DNA of 64,000 bases from Nocardioides sp. cx-173 (GTDB lineage Bacteria > Actinomycetota > Actinomycetes > Propionibacteriales > Nocardioidaceae). The stretch covers positions 4,342,501-4,406,500 of the forward strand of contig NZ_CP088262.1 in assembly GCF_021117365.1 (NCBI RefSeq), given 5' to 3'. Of the stretch, positions 1-11,353 are shown piece by piece. Under the pieces are notes generated by a model. The model did not search any database. It saw only the letters and a program-made list of their open reading frames with translations, and was not told the DNA's origin. A program made the position numbers and the translations under genes. The first letter of the stretch is position 1; every line of letters begins with the position of its first letter.

Positions 1-16
1 TTCCTAGCCTGGCGCC

Positions 17-1015
17 ATGCTCCCCTCCGAGGCGACGCCGGCGCCCACCACCGCTGCGGCCTCGCCGTTGTGCCAGGTCAGCGACCTGGTGCGCGCCGGC
101 GCGATCAGCGCGGCCCTCCTCGACCTCGACGGCCTCGCCGCCGACCGGGGCGCGCGCGGCGAGGCGGACCGGGCCCGGCTGCTGGCCCTGCAGATCGAGT
201 GCCGCCTGGCCCGGGGCGACCTGGCCGAGGCCATGCGCCTGGGCGACCAGCTCGCGGCGTACGACGGTCGGCGCGGCCTCGCCGGCGCCCTGGCGCACCA
301 GGCCGCCGGCGAGCTGGCCCTGGCCCTCGGCGACCCCGAGGGGGCGGTCGAGCACCTCCTGGCGGCCGGCCGGACCGCGGCCCGGCTGCCCCAGGGCTCC
401 GAGCTTCTCGACTGGCGGGCGGCGGCCGCGCTGGCGCTGGTGCTCACCGGGCAGCGCCGCGAGGCCGCCGAGCTCGCCGAGGAGCACCTGCGGCTGGCGC
501 ACGAGCACGGGTCGGCGTACGCGGTGGCGCAGGGGCTGCGGACGCTGTCCGCAGCCGACGCCGGCGGCCGCCGGGTCCACCTGCTCCGCGAGGCCAGGTC
601 CGTGCTCACGACCCTCGACGCGGCCCGGCTCGCCGCCCAGGTCGACACCGACCTCGCCGGCCTGCTGCTGCTGTCACCGACTCCCGAGCAGGCGCAGGAG
701 GCGGTCCTGCTGCTCCGCTCGGCCGAGCTCTACGCCGGGCTCGAGGAGCTGTGGCCGCTCCAGAGCCGGGTGCGCCGTCTGCTCGAGCGCTGCGGCGAGG
801 CGCCCCAGCGGCTGCGGGCCGACGCACTGGGGCTGCTCACCCCCTCTGAGCGGCGCGTGGCAGGGCTGGCCGCCGACGGCCTCACGAACCGCCAGGTGGC
901 CGCGGAGCTGCAGGTGTCGGTGAAGGCAGTCGAGTGGCATCTCTCGCGCACCTACCGCAAGCTCGGCATCTCCTCGCGCGCCGGCCTGGTGCCGGCGTTC
1001 GCCGTGACCGCCTGA
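17..1015 (+). CDS. LuxR-family transcriptional regulator with helical repeat-like N-terminus
   Basis: Predicted cytoplasmic DNA-binding regulator of 332 aa. The last 60 residues form a LuxR-type helix-turn-helix (LTPSERRVAGLAADGLTNRQ followed by VAAELQVSVKAVEWHLSRTYRKL split over the recognition helix), the usual layout of the family. Residues about 20-255 are Ala/Leu/Arg-rich helices resembling TPR-like repeats of large LAL regulators, but no AAA/Walker ATPase domain is present, so it resembles only the C-terminal third of such proteins. An in-frame TAG lies at bases 5-7, so the ATG at 17 is the first possible ATG here; an upstream broken LAL gene cannot be excluded because the window starts here. 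It converges on the dehydrogenase gene across a strong palindrome. The effector and targets are unknown. Confidence 0.8.
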   Translation: MLPSEATPAPTTAAASPLCQVSDLVRAGAISAALLDLDGLAADRGARGEADRARLLALQIECRLARGDLAEAMRLGDQLAAYDGRRGLAGALAHQAAGELALALGDPEGAVEHLLAAGRTAARLPQGSELLDWRAAAALALVLTGQRREAAELAEEHLRLAHEHGSAYAVAQGLRTLSAADAGGRRVHLLREARSVLTTLDAARLAAQVDTDLAGLLLLSPTPEQAQEAVLLLRSAELYAGLEELWPLQSRVRRLLERCGEAPQRLRADALGLLTPSERRVAGLAADGLTNRQVAAELQVSVKAVEWHLSRTYRKLGISSRAGLVPAFAVTA

Positions 1016-1040
1016 GGACCGTGAGGCTCGCGCGCCCGCC

Positions 1041-1077
1041 CCGCTGACCCGTCAGAAAGTTTCTGACGGGTCAGCGG
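1041..1077. repeat. Perfect 37-bp palindrome, copy 1 (bidirectional terminator-like)
   Basis: Left arm CCGCTGACCCGTCAGAAA at 1041-1058, single central G at 1059, exact reverse complement at 1060-1077. It lies between the convergent LuxR gene and aldehyde dehydrogenase gene, where a shared terminator is expected. The same 37 bases, differing only in the centre, recur at 19490-19526. Confidence 0.9.
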
Positions 1078-1085
1078 CCGGGAGG

Positions 1086-2552
1086 TCAGTCGGCGGGCAG
1101 GGCGACGTAGGTGGTCTCGAGGTACTCCTCGATGCCCTCGAACCCACCCTCGCGACCGAAGCCGCTCTGCTTCATCCCGCCGAAGGGCGCGGCGGGGTTG
1201 GAGACCAGGCCGGTGTTGACCCCGACCATGCCGAAGTCCAGCGACTCGGCCAGCCGGATGGTGCGGGCCAGGTCGCGGGTGTAGACGTAGGACGCGAGGC
1301 CGTACTCGGTGTCGTTGGCGCGCTCGATCGCCTCGGCCTCGGTGCCGAACGTCGTGATCGGTGCGACCGGGCCGAAGATCTCCTCGGTGTTGATCGCCGA
1401 GCCCGGGGACACGTCGACGAGCACGGTCGGCGAGTAGAAGAAGCCGGGGCCGTCGGGGGCCGAGCCACCGGTGACCACCGTGGCGCCGTCGTGCACGGCG
1501 TCGGCGACCAGCCGGCTGACACCCGCCAGCGCCTTCTCGTCGATGAGGGGGCCGACGTCGACGCCGTCGTCCTGCCCGCGCCCCAGGGTCAGCGCGCCCA
1601 TGCGCCGCCCGAGCTTCTCGGCGAACTCGGCCGCGACGTCGGCGTGCACCAGGAACCGGTTGGCCGAGGTGCAGGCCTCACCCATGTTGCGCATCTTGGC
1701 GACCATGGCGCCGTCGACGGCGGCGTCGAGGTCGGCGTCCTCGAACACCAGGAACGGCGCGTTGCCGCCGAGCTCCATGCTCAGGCGCTGCAGCCGGTCG
1801 GCCGACTGCGCCACGATCGTGCGGCCCACGGCCGTGGAGCCGGTGAAGCTCACCTTGCGGAGCCGGTCGTCGGCCTGCAGCGTGCTGCTGAGCTCGCCGG
1901 TCGAGGAGGTCGTGACGACGTTCAGTACGCCGCCGGGCAGGCCGGCCTCCTCCAGGATCGCGGCCAGGGCCAGCATCGTCAGCGGAGTCTGCGAGGCCGG
2001 CTTGACGACCATCGTGCAGCCTGCGGCGATCGCCGGGCCGATCTTGCGGGTGCCCATCGCCAGCGGGAAGTTCCACGGGGTGATGAACAGGCACGGCCCC
2101 ACCGGCTTGCGCACGGTCAGCAGCCGGCTGCCGCCGGCCGGTGCCTGCATCCAGCGGCCGTGGATGCGCACGGCCTCCTCGGAGTACCAGCGGAAGAACT
2201 CCGAGCCGTAGCCGACCTCGCCCTTCGCCTCGGCGACCGGCTTGCCCATCTCGAGGCTCATCAGGTGCGCGACGTCGTCGGCCCGCTCGGTGAGCAGCTC
2301 GAAGGCCCGACGCAGGATCTCCCCCCGCTCACGTGGCGGCGTACGCGCCCAGTCGGCCTGGGCGGCAACGGCGGCGTCCAGGGCCGCCACCGCCTCGTCG
2401 GTCGAGGCGTCGGCGACGTCGGTCAGCACCGACCCGTCGGCCGGGTCGATCACCTCGATCCGGTCGCCGCTCGCGGCCCCGCGCCAGGTGCCGCCGATGA
2501 ACAGATTGCGCTTGTTCGACCCCAGTAGGTCAAGTCCAGTCATGTAATTCAC
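1086..2552 (-). CDS. gabD: NAD(P)-dependent succinate-semialdehyde dehydrogenase (aldehyde dehydrogenase family)
   Basis: Aldehyde dehydrogenase of about 488 aa, the normal family length, expected to oxidise succinate semialdehyde to succinate in the cytoplasm (GABA shunt end). Visible motifs are the cofactor-loop FTGSTAVG, the general-base region MELGGNAPF and the nucleophile Cys in GEACTSANRF, followed by EEIFGPV. The GEACTSANRF version is typical of actinobacterial SSADH-like members, but substrate specificity is inferred. The open frame extends further upstream; I chose the GTG at 2552 because a GGAGGGG ribosome site lies 7 bases before it, while the ATG at 2543 is 9 bases further in. No partner GABA aminotransferase is in the window. 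Confidence 0.85.
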   Translation of the reverse strand: MNYMTGLDLLGSNKRNLFIGGTWRGAASGDRIEVIDPADGSVLTDVADASTDEAVAALDAAVAAQADWARTPPRERGEILRRAFELLTERADDVAHLMSLEMGKPVAEAKGEVGYGSEFFRWYSEEAVRIHGRWMQAPAGGSRLLTVRKPVGPCLFITPWNFPLAMGTRKIGPAIAAGCTMVVKPASQTPLTMLALAAILEEAGLPGGVLNVVTTSSTGELSSTLQADDRLRKVSFTGSTAVGRTIVAQSADRLQRLSMELGGNAPFLVFEDADLDAAVDGAMVAKMRNMGEACTSANRFLVHADVAAEFAEKLGRRMGALTLGRGQDDGVDVGPLIDEKALAGVSRLVADAVHDGATVVTGGSAPDGPGFFYSPTVLVDVSPGSAINTEEIFGPVAPITTFGTEAEAIERANDTEYGLASYVYTRDLARTIRLAESLDFGMVGVNTGLVSNPAAPFGGMKQSGFGREGGFEGIEEYLETTYVALPAD

Positions 2553-2652
2553 TCTGTCACCCCTCCGCAACGCAGGAAACGGGTGACGGGCCTGGACCGG
2601 GGGCGTAGCATTGTCATGTCGACTTCGGAGGGAGCACCGAGAAGTGGACACA

Positions 2653-2686
2653 GAACCCCTTGCCGACCCCATGCGGCAAGGGGTTC
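2653..2686 (-). terminator. Hairpin terminator after the penicillin-binding protein gene
   Basis: Perfect 13-bp stem (GAACCCCTTGCCG at 2653-2665 against 2674-2686) with an 8-base loop, 20 bases beyond the stop codon of the minus-strand penicillin-binding protein gene and upstream of the dehydrogenase gene. No clear U-run, as is common in high-GC actinobacteria. Confidence 0.75.
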
Positions 2687-2705
2687 GCCTGTTTCCGGCC
2701 AGCGG

Positions 2706-4589
2706 TCAGCGGGCGGCGCGCAGGAAGGCCTCCAGGATCGGGCCCGCCGTACGGGACCCGGAGACGCCCTGCTCGACGAACACGGCGACCGCGAGATCGC
2801 CCTGGGCCGCGATCATCCAGGCGTGGGTCTCCACCCGGCCGTCCCGCTCGAACTCCGCGGTGCCGGTCTTGGCGATCACCTCGGGGCCGGGTACGTCGAG
2901 GAGCGCCCGGCCGCTGCCCTCGGTGACGACACCGCGCAGCATCGACTTCAGCGCGGCGGCCTCACCGGGAGCGAGCGGGTCGACGTCCGGCTCGGTCACC
3001 TCGACCGAGCGGAGCAGCCGCGGCACGACGAGGGCGCCCTTCTGCACCGACGCGACCACCGTCGCCATCACCATGGGGGAGGCGAGGATCCGGCCCTGCC
3101 CGATCAGGTTGGCCGCCTTCTCCGTGCGCGAGGCCGCCGGCTCCACCTGGCCGAAGTAGGCCGGGAAGCCGAGGTCGTGGTCGATGCCCAGGCCCAGCGC
3201 GGCAGCAGCGTCGAAGAGGTCGAGCTCCTCGAGCCGGGAGGCCTGGGAGATGAAGGCGGTGTTGCAGGAGTGGGCCACCGCCGTGCGCAGCGGGATCCGC
3301 CCGATCGCGGACGCGGGGTAGTCGGAGTAGTTCTTGAACCGCTTGCCGTCGACGGTGACCGTCGAGGTGCACGGCAGCGGGGTGTCGGGCGTGACCCCCG
3401 CCCGCAGGAGCGCCAGGCTGGTGACGGTCTTGAACGTCGACCCCGGAGCGAACTGGCCGAAGGTCGCGATGTTCTGCCCCTCGGTGCCGGAGCCGTTGGC
3501 GGCCGCCACGATGTCGCCGGTGCTCGGCCGGAGCGCCACGATGGCGCTGGACGGCGCGACGTCGCGCAGCAGCGCCTCGGCCTCGCTCTGCAGGTCGACG
3601 TCCATCGTGAGCTCCAGCGGGTCGCCGGCCGCGCCGTCGATGCGGAACAGCTCGCGCTCCTTGTCGTCGGAGCCGACGGCGTTGACCACGGCCCCGGGCC
3701 TGCCCTGCAGCTGCTCGTCGTAGCGGGCCTGCAGCCCGGACAGGCCGGCCTGGTCGCCGGGCTCGTAGCGGCCGGGCTCCTCGGCGACCATCTCGGCGGT
3801 GACCTCGCCGACGGTGCCGAGGATCGGTGCGGCGAACTCGCGCGACGGCGCGAGCGGCAGGTCGTCGCCCAGCGCCCGGGCTCCCGGGATCCGCTCGTAG
3901 CCCTGCCCGACCGCCGGCGGAACCTCGCCGGCGCGGTAGACGATCGCCTCGACGAAGGCGAGCTCCCCGGCGCCGGTGACTGCCTTGACGTACGGCGCGA
4001 CGTCGACGCCGACCAGCGCGGCGAGGCGCCGCGCGGAGGCCGCCGCCCGGGCCTGGGGGACCTGACCGCGGTCGATGCCCAGTCGCACGACGGGCCGCGG
4101 CGTGACGATCTTGAGGCCGCGCGCGCCCACGATGTCGCCACGGGCGGCGCGGACCGGCGTCAGGTCCAGCGTGGTCGCCGCCCCCAGCGAGGGCTCCACC
4201 AGCTCACGAGACCAGACCACCTGCCACGCGTCGTCCACGAGGTTCAGCGTCGCCTCGCTGTCATAGGTCCACGACTCCTCCGCCGTGACCGGCCACGACC
4301 AGGTCAGCGTCGCGGTGGCCGTGTCGCTCTGCGCGGAGACGTCACCGACCTCCACCGACGGCTCCACCTCGCCCATCCCCTCGACGACCTCGGCGTACTC
4401 GGCGCTCGCCGCCTGCGGTGTCACCTGGGTGAAGGCCACGTCGCTGAACTCGCCGCTGCCCAGCGCGCCCGCCAGGGCCGCGACGGCCTCGTCCGCGTCC
4501 GGTCCCGCTCCGTCGCCGGAGCCGGTCGAGGAGTCACAGGCGGTCAGCAGCAGCAGGAGCGCGGTCGGGCCGGCGAGTCGGAAGCGCAT
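2706..4589 (-). CDS. Class B penicillin-binding protein, MecA-N type lipoprotein
   Basis: Peptidoglycan transpeptidase of 627 aa, anchored outside the membrane by a lipobox (LLLLLTAC, Cys18). Residues about 30-140 form an NTF2-like MecA_N region, about 150-300 the PBP dimerisation region and about 330-620 the transpeptidase. All three catalytic motifs are present: STFK at about 384-387 (acylated Ser), SCN at 441-443 and KTGT at 574-577. This architecture matches actinobacterial PBP2a-like enzymes that can have low beta-lactam affinity; whether this one does cannot be seen. It appears monocistronic, with a hairpin terminator behind it. A class A beta-lactamase gene is also in the window, at 37.9 kb. 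Confidence 0.92.
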   Translation of the reverse strand: MRFRLAGPTALLLLLTACDSSTGSGDGAGPDADEAVAALAGALGSGEFSDVAFTQVTPQAASAEYAEVVEGMGEVEPSVEVGDVSAQSDTATATLTWSWPVTAEESWTYDSEATLNLVDDAWQVVWSRELVEPSLGAATTLDLTPVRAARGDIVGARGLKIVTPRPVVRLGIDRGQVPQARAAASARRLAALVGVDVAPYVKAVTGAGELAFVEAIVYRAGEVPPAVGQGYERIPGARALGDDLPLAPSREFAAPILGTVGEVTAEMVAEEPGRYEPGDQAGLSGLQARYDEQLQGRPGAVVNAVGSDDKERELFRIDGAAGDPLELTMDVDLQSEAEALLRDVAPSSAIVALRPSTGDIVAAANGSGTEGQNIATFGQFAPGSTFKTVTSLALLRAGVTPDTPLPCTSTVTVDGKRFKNYSDYPASAIGRIPLRTAVAHSCNTAFISQASRLEELDLFDAAAALGLGIDHDLGFPAYFGQVEPAASRTEKAANLIGQGRILASPMVMATVVASVQKGALVVPRLLRSVEVTEPDVDPLAPGEAAALKSMLRGVVTEGSGRALLDVPGPEVIAKTGTAEFERDGRVETHAWMIAAQGDLAVAVFVEQGVSGSRTAGPILEAFLRAAR

Positions 4590-4614
4590 GCGTCCCTTCT
4601 AGCATCCGCCTCCG

Positions 4615-5265
4615 TCAGTGGCGCGCGAGCCACCGCTCGAGGTCGATCCCGGCGCGTCGCGCGGCCGCCCGTGCCGCCGGTGTCGTCAGGTCCAGACGTC
4701 GGAACACCTCGGGCTCGATCCGGGCGTCCACCGCGCGGTGGCGCCGCTGGGACGCCGCGATCTTCGCGGCCGGCACCCGGGCGCCGTACGTCGTGGCCGT
4801 GCGGGCGGGCGCGCCGGCGAGCAGCGGGCCGATCAGCGGCGCGTAGCCGGAGGAGTGCCCGAGGCGGTTGGGGTGGTAGCTCTCGGCGGTCTGGTTGAGG
4901 CGAGACTCCTCGGCCGGCGAGAACCAGGTCGCGGCGTTGCAGTCCTCGCCCATGAAGATCCGCGGGTAGCCGACGACCACCACCTTGGCGCCGGCGGCGC
5001 GGGAGCGGATGGCGGAGTACAGGGTGCTCAGGCGCCCGGGCAGGGTGTTCTTGATGAACGCCTGCACACCGTCGATCGCGCCGTTGCAGTCGCCGGCCCA
5101 CCAGGGGGTGGCGCACTCGGTCAGGACGCCGGTGAAGCCGGCGTCGTTGCCACCGACCGAGATCGTGACATAGCGGGTCGTCCCCGACAGCGCCGAGAGC
5201 TGAGCGCTGGTGACGTCGGCGATCTTGGCGCCGGCGCAAGCGCGGAAGTTGAGTGCGGGCCACAC
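4615..5265 (-). pseudogene. SGNH/GDSL hydrolase, 5'-truncated remnant
   Basis: The 216 residues match only the C-terminal part of secreted Streptomyces-lipase-like SGNH esterases. Block III (ISVGGNDAGF) and the catalytic-His block (ESYHPNRLGH) are present, but the signal peptide and the block I GDS nucleophile Ser are missing, so it should be inactive. Homology begins abruptly at WPALNFRACAGA, immediately downstream of the MerR stop codon (5285); the same frame is closed by a TGA inside the MerR tail. The 5' half was evidently lost when the MerR/oxidoreductase segment came to lie here. The GTG at 5265 is only a nominal start. Confidence 0.75.
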
Positions 5266-5284
5266 ACCCTGCCAGGTGCGGGCC

Positions 5285-5725
5285 CTACCAGGAAGGGGTC
5301 ACCCAGAGGGAGGAGCCGTCGGTCGGTCCGCCCACCAGGTCCTCCACGTGGTCCCGGAAGCGCGGGCAGCTGGCGATGTCGTGCGCCCGGCAGCGCAGGG
5401 CGTGCTCGGTCATCTCCCGCGAGCGCTGCATCTCCTGCATCCGCCGGTCGAGGTCGGCGACGTGCTCCTCCAGCACCCGGTGCCGATCCTGCGCCTCCGC
5501 GTCCAGCAGGACCAGGATCTGCTCGAGGCTCATCCCGGCCGCCTTGCTGCGCAGGATCACCGCGACCCGGTAGACGTCGTCGCGGCCGTAGCGGCGCCGG
5601 CCGCCGCCGTCACGGGCCGGGGCCAGCAGACCGACGTCCTCCCAGTGCCGCAGCACGTGCGTGGCCAGCCCGAACCGGGTGGCGAGCTCGCCGACGGACA
5701 GGTCCACCTCGGGGCTTGACTTCAT
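5285..5725 (-). CDS. MerR-family transcriptional regulator
   Basis: 146 aa. Residues 8-75 are a MerR winged helix (VGELATRFGLATHVLRHWED, then RRYGRDDVYRVAVI), residues about 80-120 a dimerisation coiled coil, and the tail carries two Cys (LRCRAHDIASCPRF) of the kind seen in many redox- or metal-responsive MerR proteins; the ligand is not identifiable. The ATG start lies inside a perfect 24-bp palindrome, so autorepression is likely. It is divergent from a thioredoxin-reductase-like gene, its probable target. Its 3' end directly abuts the truncated esterase gene. Confidence 0.9.
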   Translation of the reverse strand: MKSSPEVDLSVGELATRFGLATHVLRHWEDVGLLAPARDGGGRRRYGRDDVYRVAVILRSKAAGMSLEQILVLLDAEAQDRHRVLEEHVADLDRRMQEMQRSREMTEHALRCRAHDIASCPRFRDHVEDLVGGPTDGSSLWVTPSW

Positions 5726-5740
5726 GTCAACATGAAGTCA
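5717..5740. promoter_or_regulatory. Predicted MerR operator, perfect palindrome
   Basis: TGACTTCATGT at 5717-5727, spacer CA, then the exact reverse complement at 5730-5740. It sits in the 58-bp divergent intergenic region and includes the MerR start codon, so one protein dimer bound here could control both genes. Confidence 0.7.
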
Positions 5741-5783
5741 CATCGTCGTGTCTGAGACAAGTTCCTAGGTCAGGAGACACACG

Positions 5784-6722
5784 ATGGAGATCGACACCTA
5801 CGACGTGGTCGTGGTCGGCGGCGGGCCCGCCGGCCTCCAGGCCGCCCTCACGCTCGGCCGCATGCACCACCGGGCGCTGGTGCTCGACTCGGGCCGATAC
5901 CGCAACGACCCGACCGGACACCTGCACAACTTCCTCACCCACGACGGCAGGCCGCCGGCGGAGCTCCGGGCGCTCGCGCGCGCCGACCTGGCGACGTACG
6001 AGACGGTCACGGTGCGCCCGGTCGAGGCGGTGTCGATCACCCCCCAGGCCGGCGGCTTCGTCGTGGACCTTGCCGACGGGTCGCACGTCGCCGCGAGCCG
6101 GGTGCTGCTGGCGACCGGGCTGCGCGACGCGCTTCCCGACGTGCCCGGGCTGGCGGGGCTGTTCGGCTCGGTCGTCGCGCACTGCCCCTACTGCCACGGA
6201 CACGAGTTCGCCGGGACCCACGTCGCGATCCTCGGCTCCGGTCCCCACGTGGCGCGGGTGGCGATGCTGGTGCAGCGGATCGCCGCGCGGATCACCGTCC
6301 TCACCGACGGCGGGGCCCTCGACGAGGAGTCCGCGGCCCTGCTCGGGCGCGAGGGGGTCACGCTCCGCCCCGACCCGGTGCTCGGCGTGTGCCGCAGCGC
6401 CGCCGGGGCGCGGGTGTCGTTCGCCAGCGGTCCCGACGAGGAGGTCGGCGGGATCTTCGTCACGACGGCCCTCAGCCAGTCCGCGCCGTTCGCCGAGCAG
6501 CTCGGCCTGGACCTGCTGCCCTCGGGCTGCGTCGAGGTGGACGCGTTCGGCCGCACCTCGCTGCCCGGCGTGTACGCCGCCGGGGACCTCGCGCACACCA
6601 GCGCCGTACCGATGCCGCTCGCGTCGGTCCTCAGCGCCGCCGCCGCCGGCCTCGTCGCCGCCACCGCCGTCGACGCCGACCGGGTCCTGGCGCTGCTGGG
6701 GGCGGTCCCGGCCGCGGGATGA
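5784..6722 (+). CDS. NAD(P)/FAD-dependent oxidoreductase, thioredoxin reductase-like
   Basis: Flavoprotein disulfide reductase of 312 aa, matching low-Mr thioredoxin reductase length. It has an N-terminal FAD-binding GGGPAG (residues 11-16), a redox-active pair in HCPYCHGHEF (about 133-142), an NADP-site GSGPHVA and a C-terminal GVYAAGD flavin motif. CPYC with the following HG is typical of the thioredoxin reductase-like group often paired with MerR regulators; the disulfide substrate is unknown. A well-placed AGGAG lies before the ATG. It is transcribed divergently from the MerR gene across the palindrome. Confidence 0.9.
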   Translation: MEIDTYDVVVVGGGPAGLQAALTLGRMHHRALVLDSGRYRNDPTGHLHNFLTHDGRPPAELRALARADLATYETVTVRPVEAVSITPQAGGFVVDLADGSHVAASRVLLATGLRDALPDVPGLAGLFGSVVAHCPYCHGHEFAGTHVAILGSGPHVARVAMLVQRIAARITVLTDGGALDEESAALLGREGVTLRPDPVLGVCRSAAGARVSFASGPDEEVGGIFVTTALSQSAPFAEQLGLDLLPSGCVEVDAFGRTSLPGVYAAGDLAHTSAVPMPLASVLSAAAAGLVAATAVDADRVLALLGAVPAAG

Positions 6723-6742
6723 ATACCCGGTCAGCCGGGTAT
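6723..6742. terminator. Hairpin directly after the oxidoreductase stop codon
   Basis: ATACCCGG (6723-6730), TCAG loop, CCGGGTAT (6735-6742). It begins the base after the TGA and is the first of two hairpins separating convergent genes. Confidence 0.65.
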
Positions 6743-6745
6743 CCC

Positions 6746-6781
6746 GTCGCTTGTCAGGGGTTGCAACCCCTGACAAGCGAC
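6746..6781. terminator. Perfect 36-bp loopless palindrome between convergent genes
   Basis: GTCGCTTGTCAGGGGTTG at 6746-6763 is followed immediately by its exact reverse complement at 6764-6781. It lies between the oxidoreductase (+) and DEAD-box helicase (-) genes and probably terminates both. Confidence 0.8.
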
Positions 6782-6806
6782 CGAAACGCCCGCGGAGTAC
6801 GCCGGG

Positions 6807-8585
<1,779 letters not shown>

Positions 8586-8708
8586 ACCTCAACGTTAGTG
8601 GCTCCCCGGCCCTGCTTCCGATTCGCCAGCGCGGTGGCTTCTATCACGCGCCTGCCGCCACACCGCGCCGACCTGACGGGATGGCTCGGCAGCTCCTCCG
8701 CGCGGCGC

Positions 8709-9032
8709 TCAGCCGGCGTACGCCGTAGCGATCTCGATCGCCACGTGCGTCAGCTCGGACTCCGGCAGCGTCTCGCATCGCTGGCTGGTCCCCTCCTGGC
8801 GCGGGCCGCTGACCCGCTGCTCGGAGCCCGTGATCTGCGTCAGCTGCTCGTCGCTGATGACGGTGCACGGCGCGCCGGCCTGCTCCGCCTCATCGTCCGG
8901 CTCGGACGGCCCCTCGCTGGGCTCGTCGCTGGTCTGCGACGTCGCGGGATCGTCGCCGTCGCCACCCCCGCACCCCGCCACGAGCACCGACAGGACGGCG
9001 GTGGCAGTGGCGTGCGCGAGGGGACGTCTCAT
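8709..9032 (-). CDS. Small putative lipoprotein
   Basis: 107 aa exported protein with a signal peptide and lipobox VLVAGC, an acidic Ser/Pro/Glu-rich linker (residues about 25-52) and a short domain with two Cys (GAPCTVIS and SQRCETLP) that could form a disulfide. The domain resembles the start of DUF3558-type lipoproteins of actinobacteria but is much shorter, so the assignment is uncertain. Function unknown. It lies between glmS and the helicase gene on the same strand, 29 bases downstream of glmS. Confidence 0.65.
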   Translation of the reverse strand: MRRPLAHATATAVLSVLVAGCGGGDGDDPATSQTSDEPSEGPSEPDDEAEQAGAPCTVISDEQLTQITGSEQRVSGPRQEGTSQRCETLPESELTHVAIEIATAYAG

Positions 9033-9061
9033 CCCAAGGTCCTACCCCCTCCAGACGCGTC

Positions 9062-10879
<1,818 letters not shown>

Positions 10880-10890
10880 GTCGTGGGTCC

Positions 10891-11163
10891 TTACGTGTAG
10901 ATGAGGCGGCGCAGCTGCCGCTCGGTCAGGTGCGGAGCGGCGACGACGTGGTCGCGCAGCTCCGCGGCGATGCGGGCGAAGATCTCGGGGTTCTTGGCGC
11001 CGTAGGTCTTCAGCTCGCGGTGGCGTCGACGGACGAAGTCCTCGACCGGCTCGGCCTGGAAGGCCAGCACGTCCTCGATGACCCGGACCGCCTCCGCTGG
11101 CGCGAGTCCGGTGCTGGCCACGACATGCTCGACGAGCGCGCGATCCGGAGTCACGTGCAGCAC
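10891..11163 (-). CDS. Conserved small protein upstream of glmS
   Basis: 90 aa soluble, mostly helical, charged protein (for example DFVRRRHRELKTYGAKNPEI and LTERQLRRLIYT). It carries no domain I can name. It ends 11 bases before the glmS start on the same strand, so the two are probably co-transcribed. Upstream in-frame codons exist, but the GTG at 11163 has a G-rich ribosome site 6 bases before it and starts the residues VLHVTPDRALVEHVV that look protein-like; the earlier stretch does not. A role linked to GlmS or amino-sugar supply is possible only by context. Confidence 0.7.
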   Translation of the reverse strand: MLHVTPDRALVEHVVASTGLAPAEAVRVIEDVLAFQAEPVEDFVRRRHRELKTYGAKNPEIFARIAAELRDHVVAAPHLTERQLRRLIYT

Positions 11164-11195
11164 TCTCGCCCCCCGAGGTGAGCATCTGCAAGTTT

Positions 11196-11213
11196 CTGCC
11201 CGACTTCGGGCAG
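11196..11213 (-). promoter_or_regulatory. Leader hairpin upstream of the small protein/glmS unit
   Basis: CTGCCCG at 11196-11202, ACTT, CGGGCAG at 11207-11213, located 33 bases before the small-gene start on the transcribed strand. It could be an attenuator or a transcription-factor site; no glmS-ribozyme-like sequence is seen. Confidence 0.35.
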
Positions 11214-11318
11214 GACTGCCGACTTCGGTCGCCAAAGCCACGACCGGGCGGAGCGGCCGAGTCCAGGGCTTTACGCTCCGGCGGGAATGAAACCGGACCG
11301 GCGTCCGTTCTCACAGTT

Positions 11319-11332
11319 GTTGAGAGTTCAAC
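11319..11332. promoter_or_regulatory. Possible operator upstream of the YceI gene
   Basis: Short inverted repeat GTTGA-GAGT-TCAAC centred 28 bases before the YceI ATG. Similar TTGA/TCAA dyads are bound by MarR-type repressors, but no MarR gene is adjacent. Confidence 0.35.
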
Positions 11333-11353
11333 CACCTAGCCGAGGAGCCCCAC

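Noticed and set aside
2583..4898. 771-aa open frame opposite the penicillin-binding protein
   Set aside because: Composed mainly of Arg, Gly, Asp and His repeats, as is usual for antisense frames of high-GC genes; the other strand has clear catalytic motifs.
11164..11353. glmS ribozyme or riboswitch in the leader
   Set aside because: Only a single 7-bp hairpin is visible and the ribozyme class is not known from actinobacteria.
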